From NCBI GenBank assembly GCA_900551075.1, contig URVB01000003.1:62001-126000 (forward strand): 64,000 nt of DNA. The letters are read 5' to 3'. Position 1 is the first letter of the stretch. Each line of letters begins with the position of its first letter. The notes beneath the pieces were generated by a model, which saw only the letters and a list, made by a program, of their open reading frames with translations, searched no databases and was not told the origin of the DNA. This DNA is from an uncultured Blautia sp. (lineage in GTDB: Bacteria; Bacillota; Clostridia; Lachnospirales; Lachnospiraceae). A program made the translations under genes and the position numbers. This document shows positions 45,470 through 53,057 of this stretch, one piece after another.

Positions 45470-45506
45470 AAAGCAGCGATTGTTCAGGGGAACAGTCGCT
45501 GCTTTT
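45470..45506 (+). terminator. Intrinsic terminator after ptsI
   Basis: AAAGCAGCGA and TGTTC pair with GAACA and TCGCTGCTTT (one internal mismatch) around a short loop, ending in TTTT. Strong. Confidence 0.88.
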
Positions 45507-45676
45507 ATCGTGTAATAAAAGGGAAAAACATGAGTAATCAGATAAATCGCCGGATTTTTTTAGATTGTTTATTATTTATCAGGACATTTTGTTACACTTT
45601 CTTTTTAAATTTAAGAGCACAAAATCAAGTAAATTTCCTAAAAAGAAAAAAACGGACAAAAAAACACATTCTATTG

Positions 45677-45705
45677 TTTACAAAATTGTAGATATGTGTT
45701 AAAAT
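45677..45705 (+). promoter_or_regulatory. Promoter of the methylthioribose-type salvage operon
   Basis: TTTACA (45677-45682), 17-bp spacer and TAAAAT (45700-45705), 54 bp before the binding-protein ATG. A palindrome TACAA-AA-TTGTA (45679-45690) sits in the spacer and could be the DeoR operator. GGAC plus seven A lies at 45654-45664, as upstream of mglB. I saw no S-box riboswitch in 45507-45758. Confidence 0.75.
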
Positions 45706-45758
45706 AATTTCACTGAAGCAATGATACTTTGGTAAAAATACCTAAAAGGAGGAAAAAC

Positions 45759-46916
45759 ATGAAAAAGTATATTGCAATGTTACTGACCGTAGCGATGATG
45801 GCATTCCCTCTCACTGCCTATGCTTCCAGTGACACAACGGACGGGGCTGAAACAACAGAAGCAGCTACAGAATCACCTTTACAGGGCAAAAAGGTTGCGT
45901 ACATTATGTACATGTCCTCTGCTACCATTTTCCAGATGTGGTCTGATTCCTTCACAGCTACGGCTGAAGCCTTAGGAATGGAAGCCAGCACATTTTTCTG
46001 CAATGACAATGCCGATACCTGGAAGAGCACAATCGAGCAGTGTGCACAGGGCGGCTATGATGGATTAATGGTTTCCCACGGCGGACAGGAATACGCATAT
46101 GATTTCCTGACCGGTATCCTGGAACAGTATCCGGATTTAAAGATCGTTACCTTTGATACTCCTTTCAAAGATGCTAATGGCGAAACGGCCCGGATCGAGG
46201 GCGTTACACAGTTCTTCCAGCAGGATGCCGGCTTTGCTGAGTCTCTTGTAGAAGCAATCATGGATATGTATCCTGAAAAGGTTGAAGCCGGAGAACCGGT
46301 GAACATTCTTCAGGTTCAGCAGGGGGCCGGCTACAACAGCCCGTTTGACCGCCGTCAGGTTGGTTATCAGCCGTTTGAAGATGAAGGCAAGATTAAGACT
46401 GTTGAAAGAATTGCGCCTATTGATGATCAGAACGCAACAGCCTCTATGCGTGATGTAACTGCCGCTACCCTGCAGAAATACACCTCCGAGGATATCGATG
46501 GTATCTGGTGCTGCTATGATGCTTATGCACAGGGCGTATATCAGGCACTTCGCGAAGCAGGCTCCGATATTCCGATGGTATCCGTGGATATCTGCAACGA
46601 AGATATCCAGTTCATGCAGGAAGGTGAGAACTGGAAGGCGTGTGCAACTACGAACTGGACATCCAACGGCGAATTTGCATGCCGTGTTTTAGCGCTGGAA
46701 ATGGCAGATCAGTATGATGATATTGCTGCAGCCTCCTGCTATTATGAAGACCCGGGCGATTGGCTGGAAATTCCTTCCGTTATTGTTACTCAGGAAATGG
46801 TTACTTCTAAAGATGGCATCAACATCGAAAATCTGGCTGAGGTAGCCGGAGAAGCTTACTCCGATACTTCCTGGATGCCTACCTGCGATTGGATGGTAGA
46901 GCTGCTTGGTCACTAA
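45759..46916 (+). CDS. CUT2 binding protein of the mtnK/mtnA operon
   Basis: 385 aa extracytoplasmic receptor, Peripla_BP_4/RbsB type. Signal peptide 1-22 (cleavage after AYA), no lipobox, short acidic linker. Gene order (receptor, ATPase, permease, mtnK, mtnA) suggests that it binds methylthioribose or 5-deoxyribose. ATG 45759 follows AAAGGAGG; an in-frame GTG at 45729 has no site. Ligand is inferred from context alone. Confidence 0.82.
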   Translation: MKKYIAMLLTVAMMAFPLTAYASSDTTDGAETTEAATESPLQGKKVAYIMYMSSATIFQMWSDSFTATAEALGMEASTFFCNDNADTWKSTIEQCAQGGYDGLMVSHGGQEYAYDFLTGILEQYPDLKIVTFDTPFKDANGETARIEGVTQFFQQDAGFAESLVEAIMDMYPEKVEAGEPVNILQVQQGAGYNSPFDRRQVGYQPFEDEGKIKTVERIAPIDDQNATASMRDVTAATLQKYTSEDIDGIWCCYDAYAQGVYQALREAGSDIPMVSVDICNEDIQFMQEGENWKACATTNWTSNGEFACRVLALEMADQYDDIAAASCYYEDPGDWLEIPSVIVTQEMVTSKDGINIENLAEVAGEAYSDTSWMPTCDWMVELLGH

Positions 46917-46967
46917 GCCTTATGGAGGATAGCGGTTCTTAATTAAAGAACATCTAATTAAATCAAG

Positions 46968-47021
46968 GGGTGCTGCCGCACTAATGATTTATTCCATCAT
47001 TTAGTGCGACAGCACCCAGTT
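46968..47021 (+). terminator. Long hairpin between receptor and ATPase genes
   Basis: GGGTGCTG/CAGCACCC continued by CGCACTAA/TTAGTGCG (46968-47017) gives a stem of about 16 bp with one mismatch, then AGTTTTCC. Acts as attenuator or mRNA stabiliser after the receptor gene. A GTTCTT..AAGAAC repeat lies just before it (46934-46950). Confidence 0.8.
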
Positions 47022-47077
47022 TTCCGTATCGGTAAAAACCGTTAGGATTGAAAGAATGAATTGAAAAGAGGGAATTT

Positions 47078-48604
47078 ATGGGTAAAATCACACTTGGAAC
47101 CAGAAAAGTTTCCATTGAATTTCCTGGTGTTAAAGCACTTTCAGATGTTGATTTTGAGATTGGGACCGGCGTGATTCACGCCGTAATGGGCGCCAACGGT
47201 GCCGGTAAATCCACTTTGATGAAGGTTCTGGCCGGTTCGAATCCGGATTACACCGGCGAGGTTTTGTACAACGGAAAGGCCGTTGAACTGAGAAACCCCG
47301 CCGCGGCAAAAAAGCTTGGCATCCAGATCGTGTATCAGGAAGTAGATATGGCTTTAATCCCTACATTGACTGTCGCTGAAAATGTTATGTTTAACGATAT
47401 GGTCATGAACATGGGGCACAAACAGTTCGTTAATTATGGCAAGATACGTAAAAAAGCAAAAGAAGTTTTGAAACGTTTGAATGTAGATATTGATGTTCGC
47501 CGTTGGTGCGGCTCTCTGACATTGGCTCAGAAACAGATGGTCCTGATTGCGCGTGCAGTTCAGAGCTCCTGTAATTTCCTGATTTTAGATGAGCCGACAG
47601 CACCCCTTTCAGATACGGAAACAGAAGAATTGTTCCGTGTAGTTCGTCATCTTCGCGAAACGGAGAACATCGCGATTATTTTTATTACCCACCGTATCCA
47701 TGAGGTATTGCAGATTTGTGATTCCTACACTGTAATGCGAAACGGAGAAATTGTGGATACGACTCCCATTACCTCTGAAACGACTTCCAAGGAAATCGTG
47801 GATAAAATGCTGGGACGCTCCTTTGAGGAAAACTTTCCCAGGCAAACCTGTGATATCGGAGAAAAATCTTTTGTCGTTGAGCACCTGAGTGAACATGAGG
47901 GGCGTGTAAAGGACGTGTCTCTGTATGTCCGCAAGGGAGAGATCGTTGGCCTGGCAGGCCTGGTGGGCGGCGGCAAGACGGAGCTTTGCAAAACGATTTT
48001 CGGGGCCTATCGGAAATCAGGCGGAACGATTACGCTGAATGGCAAAGAGTTAAAAATCAAAGACCCTTCCAGTGCGGTAAAAAACCGCATTGCGCTTGTT
48101 CCGGAGGAGCGGCGTAAGGAGGGAGTACTGGTTGCAGAGACAGTGACCTTTAATACTGCGGCTGCGTGCCTGGACGATTATTGTACGTTGTCCTTTGTCA
48201 ATGACCGCAAAGCTGCGAAGCGTGCCGAGGAATATGTTAAGAGCCTGAGTATTAAGACTCCTTCCGTGAAGCAGAGAGTTGCATACCTGTCCGGAGGTAA
48301 CCAGCAGAAGGTTGCGGTTGCCAAATGGCTGGCGGCAGACTGTGATGTATACATCTTTGATGAGCCTACCAAGGGTGTTGACGTTGGTGCGAAGCAGGAA
48401 ATCTTTCATCTGATCAATGAGATTGCGAAAGCCGGCAACTGTGTTATTTATGCAACCTGTGAAAACTCCGAGCTGTTGTCTATTACTGACCGTATGTACG
48501 TGATGTTTGATGGCCGGGTGATGGCAGAGCTGGAAACAGCCGGGACCTCCGAAGACGAGATTATGCATTATGCTACCGGTGCAGCTACGGCTTATGCCGG
48601 GTGA
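47078..48604 (+). CDS. CUT2 ABC ATPase with two ABC domains
   Basis: 508 aa RbsA/MglA-type ATPase. Domain 1: Walker A GANGAGKST, signature LTLAQKQ (degenerate), Walker B LILDEPTAPL. Domain 2: GGLAGLVGGGKTEL, signature LSGGNQQKVAVAKW, Walker B IFDEPTKGVDVGAK. GAGGG precedes the ATG. Overlaps or abuts the permease gene's upstream region, 44 bp before the permease start. Confidence 0.9.
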   Translation: MGKITLGTRKVSIEFPGVKALSDVDFEIGTGVIHAVMGANGAGKSTLMKVLAGSNPDYTGEVLYNGKAVELRNPAAAKKLGIQIVYQEVDMALIPTLTVAENVMFNDMVMNMGHKQFVNYGKIRKKAKEVLKRLNVDIDVRRWCGSLTLAQKQMVLIARAVQSSCNFLILDEPTAPLSDTETEELFRVVRHLRETENIAIIFITHRIHEVLQICDSYTVMRNGEIVDTTPITSETTSKEIVDKMLGRSFEENFPRQTCDIGEKSFVVEHLSEHEGRVKDVSLYVRKGEIVGLAGLVGGGKTELCKTIFGAYRKSGGTITLNGKELKIKDPSSAVKNRIALVPEERRKEGVLVAETVTFNTAAACLDDYCTLSFVNDRKAAKRAEEYVKSLSIKTPSVKQRVAYLSGGNQQKVAVAKWLAADCDVYIFDEPTKGVDVGAKQEIFHLINEIAKAGNCVIYATCENSELLSITDRMYVMFDGRVMAELETAGTSEDEIMHYATGAATAYAG

Positions 48605-48648
48605 TGGCTCAACTTATATCAGACATCTATGTATGGGAGGAAAATAAT

Positions 48649-49659
48649 ATGGTTCAAAATACAAAAATGAAAAGTATCGGTAAGGAGCTTCTGAGCTGGG
48701 CCGCCGTGATCGTATTGGTGGTGTCGGTTATCATCTTTACCGCAATTAAAGGCACCGCATTCTTTTCGGTGGCCAATCTGATGAATATACTGCGTGCCAT
48801 GTCTGTTGTAACGATATTCGCGCTTGCTGCAACGGTTTCTATGGCACCGGATGGTTTTGATATGTCGGCAGGTACCTTGGGTACCTTCAGCGCATATGTA
48901 TTTGCGGCTTCATTCCTTTGGTTCGGACTTCCGCTGTGGGCTGCAATCCTGGTAACGATTATTTTTACTATGGTTATGTATCTGCTGACCATGTTCCTGA
49001 TTCTGGTCTGCAAGATTCCGGATATGCTGGCTACCTGTGCGCTGCAGTTCGTGCATTCCGGCCTTGGCCTCGCATTTACCGGCGGCAGCGCCGTATCTGC
49101 CGGCTTAAGTGCACCGAAATGGTTTGCTGCTCTCCATGGCGGCGACAGCACACCTCTCCGCAGAGGATGGACAGAGGGTTCCATGAATATTGGTAAATCT
49201 CCGTATATCATCATCATCATGGTTCTTTGTGTTGTAGTCTGCTGGGTCCTGCTAGAGAGAACCAAGCATGGCCGTTATCTGTATGCAATGGGCGGAAATA
49301 AAACAGCCGCGAAGCTTTCTGGTATCAATGTGAAGAAATACCGTTTTATGGCCGGTATGTTTGCTGCTTTGTTTATTGCAGTTGCAGGAATTGTTGTCTG
49401 CTCACGCAACTCCGCAGCTCAGATCAACAGTTGTGACAGCTATTTGATGAGTTCTCTTGCCGCTGTATTTATCGGGCGTTCCGTAGGCGGCGCCGAAAGA
49501 CCGAATGCTTTAGGTACGGTTGTTGGTGCTCTGTTGATTTCCACTTTGGAAAATGGTCTGACTATGTGCGGCGTTGTATACTACATATTGCCGGCTGTCA
49601 AGGGTGCGGTTCTTTGTCTGGCTCTGGTCGCAGCTTATATTACTGTTAAAGAGGATTAA
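48649..49659 (+). CDS. CUT2 ABC permease
   Basis: 336 aa, BPD_transp_2 family with about ten membrane segments. MAPDGFDMSAGT corresponds to the usual GGIDLSVG motif and ALGTVVGALLISTLENGLTM to the C-terminal GT..GA motif. ATG 48649 follows GGGAGG; an earlier in-frame GTG at 48601 overlaps the ATPase stop. Channel for the sugar passed to MtnK. Confidence 0.87.
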   Translation: MVQNTKMKSIGKELLSWAAVIVLVVSVIIFTAIKGTAFFSVANLMNILRAMSVVTIFALAATVSMAPDGFDMSAGTLGTFSAYVFAASFLWFGLPLWAAILVTIIFTMVMYLLTMFLILVCKIPDMLATCALQFVHSGLGLAFTGGSAVSAGLSAPKWFAALHGGDSTPLRRGWTEGSMNIGKSPYIIIIMVLCVVVCWVLLERTKHGRYLYAMGGNKTAAKLSGINVKKYRFMAGMFAALFIAVAGIVVCSRNSAAQINSCDSYLMSSLAAVFIGRSVGGAERPNALGTVVGALLISTLENGLTMCGVVYYILPAVKGAVLCLALVAAYITVKED

Positions 49660-49715
49660 CCGGCGGAAGGATATGTGCACAAAATAGGACGATAAGGAAA
49701 TGGAGGGAAAATATT

Positions 49716-50933
49716 ATGTCTAAGTTTGATTCTTATTTTCTGATGAAGGAAGACGATGCGATTGAGTATGCGCGGCTGAAAGTGCCTCAGAAGGAATGGG
49801 ATATTGACAGCATGACGTGTAAAGAAATTGGTGATGGTAACCTGAATTATGTCTTTAAAATAGTTGACGCAAAGGGCAACAGCGTCATTATCAAGCAGGC
49901 GGGAGGCGTGGCACGTATTTCTGAGGACATGAAGCTGGATACGGACCGTAACCGTATCGAATCAGAAATTCTGGTGCTTCAGGGAGAATTGGCTCCCGGG
50001 TATGTACCGGAGATATATTTTTATGATACTGTGATGAGCGCCTGCGGCATGCAGGATTTGAGTGATCATCAGATCATGCGTACAGCAATGCTGGAACACA
50101 GGATATTTCCTGAATTTGCAGATCAGATATCTACCTTTATGGCACAGGTTCTTATGGGAACCACAGATGTAGTTATGGATCATCAGAAGAAAAAGGACCT
50201 GCAGAGGAAATTCATCAATCCGGAGCTCTGTGATATTTCCGAGGCGCTGGTTTATACAGAGCCGTATAACGATGAGCTGCACCGCAACCATGTTTTTGCC
50301 CCCATCGCGGATTTTGTAAAAGAGAAGCTTTATGATGACGGGGAGCTGCACTGTGAAGTTGCAAAATTAAAAATGGACTTCATGACCCGTGCGCAGTCTT
50401 TGATTCACGGTGACCTGCATACAGGCTCGATCTTTATCAACGAAGAATCCACAATGGTATTCGATCCGGAATTCTGCTTCTACGGACCAATGGGATATGA
50501 TATCGGTAATGTAATCGCCAATATGATCTTTGCATGGGCAAATGGTGATGCGGCAGGCGATACCGCATTTTGTGAGTGGGTTGAGACCGTGATTGTTGAT
50601 GTCGTCAATAAGACAATGGAAAAATTAAATGCTTATTATGATGGGCATGTGACAGACTCTATGTGCAGGAACCGGGCATATAAGAAATATTATATGGATA
50701 CGATTCTGGCAGACACGGCTGCCGTAACAGGACTGGAGCTGAACCGCCGCATTGTAGGTATGGCAAATGTGAAGGATATTACCACAATTCAAGATGAGGC
50801 GAAGCGTGCACGTGCAGAAAAGATATGCATTACTGCCGCTGTTGATTATATCAAAAACAGGGATGATAAGAAGTGCGGCAAATGCTTCCTGAATACATTG
50901 AAAAACGCAGTTGCTGCCGTAGATGCTGAATAA
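49716..50933 (+). CDS. mtnK: S-methyl-5-thioribose kinase
   Basis: 405 aa cytoplasmic kinase of the aminoglycoside-phosphotransferase fold. It converts methylthioribose to its 1-phosphate. Motifs: GDGNLNYVFKI (nucleotide loop), LIHGDLHTGSI with catalytic D233, and DPEFCFYGPMGYDIGN with metal ligand D250. These match MtnK. GGAGGG precedes the ATG. It is co-transcribed with a sugar importer and mtnA. Related kinases can use 5-deoxyribose, so that is an alternative substrate. Confidence 0.93.
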   Translation: MSKFDSYFLMKEDDAIEYARLKVPQKEWDIDSMTCKEIGDGNLNYVFKIVDAKGNSVIIKQAGGVARISEDMKLDTDRNRIESEILVLQGELAPGYVPEIYFYDTVMSACGMQDLSDHQIMRTAMLEHRIFPEFADQISTFMAQVLMGTTDVVMDHQKKKDLQRKFINPELCDISEALVYTEPYNDELHRNHVFAPIADFVKEKLYDDGELHCEVAKLKMDFMTRAQSLIHGDLHTGSIFINEESTMVFDPEFCFYGPMGYDIGNVIANMIFAWANGDAAGDTAFCEWVETVIVDVVNKTMEKLNAYYDGHVTDSMCRNRAYKKYYMDTILADTAAVTGLELNRRIVGMANVKDITTIQDEAKRARAEKICITAAVDYIKNRDDKKCGKCFLNTLKNAVAAVDAE

Positions 50934-50966
50934 AACATTCTAAACCAGGAAAAGGAGATGCTCATT

Positions 50967-52079
50967 ATGGAAAATGCTTTGAATCTGGATACTGTCCGTC
51001 TTGCCGAAAACAGGAAAGAGATTGTTATCCTTGACCAGACGCTTTTGCCTAACGAATGCAAATATCTCAGTATATCCAGGGCAGGAGATATCTGGGAGGC
51101 CATTTATTCTCTCCGCGTGCGCGGAGCTCCGGCCATTGGCGTAACAGGCGGATATGCTTATTATGTACTTGCAGATCAGATTGAGACGGAAGACAAGGAG
51201 GAGTTTGTTGCCAAATGTACGGAAATGATGGAATATGTCAATTCCTCCCGGCCGACTGCAGTAAATTTGTCCTGGGCGCTGAACCGCATGCATAATGTGC
51301 TGCTGACGGAAATCGATCGCTTAAGCATTGCGGAGCTTAAGGTACGCCTGATGGAAGAGGCCGATGCAATCCGTGAAGAAGACATTCAGATCAGCCGGAG
51401 CATTGGGGCGCATGGCTTCAAACTGCTTGAGGAGCTTGGAAAAGGCGTCGGAATTATGACGCATTGTAATGCGGGTACTCTGGCTACTGCAAAGTACGGA
51501 ACTGCATTGGCTCCGATGTACATAGCTCTCGAAAATGGCTGGGACCCGAAAAAGGATATGCATGTGTACTGTGATGAGACACGTCCGCTTCTGCAGGGGG
51601 CGCGACTGAGTGCATATGAGATGCAGGCAGCAGGCATTGATACCTATGTACAGTGCGACAATATGGCTTCATATACCATGAAGAGCGGCAAAGTCGGAAT
51701 TATTTTTGTCGGCTGCGACCGTGTGGCAGCAAATGGTGATTTTGCAAATAAGATCGGCACGAGCGGGGTGGCTGTCATTGCGAGACATTACGGTGTTCCG
51801 TTCTATGTATGTGCGCCTTCCTCCACGATCGATATGACACTGGAATCCGGCGATGAAATTCATATCGAGCAGCGCAGGGGGGAAGAGGTTACGGAAATGT
51901 GGTACGAAAAACGTATGGCGCCGGAGGGTGTCGGCGTGGTAAATCCTTCCTTTGATGTAACAGATCACAGCCTGGTTACCGGTATCATTACAGAAAAAGG
52001 CATTGCGTATGCACCGTTTAAGGAATCCTTTGAAGCGATGGGAATTAAGCCGGTCCAAAAATACGTGGATAAAAAATAA
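50967..52079 (+). CDS. mtnA: Methylthioribose-1-phosphate isomerase
   Basis: 370 aa, eIF2B-like fold. It isomerises methylthioribose-1-phosphate to methylthioribulose-1-phosphate. Catalytic C167 is in MTHCNAGTLAT and D251 is in VGCDRVAANGD; RVRGAPAIGVTGG and NKIGT are the substrate loops. ATG 50967 has AAAGGAG 9 nt upstream; an in-frame ATG at 50958 touches that site. Last gene of the operon: the window holds no MtnB/W/X/D and no aldolase to use its product. Confidence 0.94.
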   Translation: MENALNLDTVRLAENRKEIVILDQTLLPNECKYLSISRAGDIWEAIYSLRVRGAPAIGVTGGYAYYVLADQIETEDKEEFVAKCTEMMEYVNSSRPTAVNLSWALNRMHNVLLTEIDRLSIAELKVRLMEEADAIREEDIQISRSIGAHGFKLLEELGKGVGIMTHCNAGTLATAKYGTALAPMYIALENGWDPKKDMHVYCDETRPLLQGARLSAYEMQAAGIDTYVQCDNMASYTMKSGKVGIIFVGCDRVAANGDFANKIGTSGVAVIARHYGVPFYVCAPSSTIDMTLESGDEIHIEQRRGEEVTEMWYEKRMAPEGVGVVNPSFDVTDHSLVTGIITEKGIAYAPFKESFEAMGIKPVQKYVDKK

Positions 52080-52092
52080 TACCCAATAAAAT

Positions 52093-52120
52093 ATGGGGCG
52101 GTTCGAAAGAGCCGTCCCAT
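52093..52120. terminator. Hairpin between convergent mtnA and DeoR genes
   Basis: ATGGGGCGG-TTC / GA-CCGTCCCAT stem with a GAAA loop; AT-rich on both sides, so it may serve both converging transcripts. Confidence 0.6.
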
Positions 52121-52165
52121 AAAAAATATATAAAAGCATACTGCAGAGGGTAAATTGCGCTCATT

Positions 52166-52918
52166 TTAATAATAGCGGACCTGGCTGCGGCGAAGACAAT
52201 CCTTCCACTCCGGTGAAAATTCCATATCCATGATAATTCCATCCAGTTCTTTGAGCGGTATTACGCTGGTAAAGGAAGCCTTGTTCAGCTTGGAATGATC
52301 CACTGCCAGAAATTTCTGCTTGGCATGCTGATATGCAAGCTTATGCAGCATGGCAGAGTTGTCGTTTGTATCTGTAACACCGAATTCCATACTGACGCTT
52401 CGGCAGGAAATAAATGCTTTGTCTATGAAATACTGCTGAAGATTCCGGACAGCGCTGTCTCCTACAAAGCTCATTGTTTTGCGTGAAAATTCACCGCCAA
52501 TCACGAAGAGCCGCACAGTCGGAGAGCTGTGCAGGATATTTGCAATTTCCAGGGATGTGGTCAGCACAGTCAGTCGCCGCTTGGCTATTTGGCGTGCAAT
52601 AAACCAGGCTGTTGTGGAGCTGTCCAGATAAATGATGTCTCCGGTTTGGATCAGGGCGTCGCACTTTTGGGCGATGATTTCCTTTTCTGTGGTTTTCAGA
52701 ATCTGTCTTGTAGAGATATCGATGTCATTTTGAACGCCTTCCAGGATATAGGCTCCTCCATGTGTCCGAATCAGTTCATTATCCTTCTCCATGACTCTTA
52801 AGTCGCGTCGGATGGTTTCCTTTGTAACATCCAGCCTTGCAGCTAAATCGGTAATGGTAACGCTTTTATGTTCCTGGAGAAGCTCCTTAATTACATTTCG
52901 GCGGGTAATTGCCAGCAT
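52166..52918 (-). CDS. DeoR-family repressor of the mtn salvage operon
   Basis: 250 aa. DeoR HTH (VTITDLAARLDVTKETIRRDLRVMEKDNELIRTHGGA) and sensor domain with YLDSSTTAWFIARQI and GDSAVRNLQQYF. I chose ATG 52918 (MLAITRRNVIKELL), with AAGGGAG about 11 nt upstream; an in-frame ATG at 52960 has no site. Convergent with mtnA. Probably senses methylthioribose-1-phosphate, methylthioribulose-1-phosphate or a similar phosphate; inferred. Confidence 0.88.
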   Translation of the reverse strand: MLAITRRNVIKELLQEHKSVTITDLAARLDVTKETIRRDLRVMEKDNELIRTHGGAYILEGVQNDIDISTRQILKTTEKEIIAQKCDALIQTGDIIYLDSSTTAWFIARQIAKRRLTVLTTSLEIANILHSSPTVRLFVIGGEFSRKTMSFVGDSAVRNLQQYFIDKAFISCRSVSMEFGVTDTNDNSAMLHKLAYQHAKQKFLAVDHSKLNKASFTSVIPLKELDGIIMDMEFSPEWKDCLRRSQVRYY

Positions 52919-53057
52919 ATCTCGTATTGCTCCCTTCGCATATATTATCTGATATCCCATTTAGCGCATCTGCTGCGTCAATAGTGGTATGTCTGCTTAT
53001 TTAAAAATAACATATTTTGTCTGAAAAGGCAAAGGATGTTTGGGCATAGGAAGCACG

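Noticed and set aside
45367..45531. Short ORF of about 54 codons after ptsI
   Set aside because: It runs through the ptsI terminator hairpin, has no ribosome site and no known homologue.
45507..45758. S-box (SAM) riboswitch expected before mtnK operons
   Set aside because: No conserved S-box helices or terminator arrangement could be found; the region holds an ordinary promoter and AT-rich DNA.
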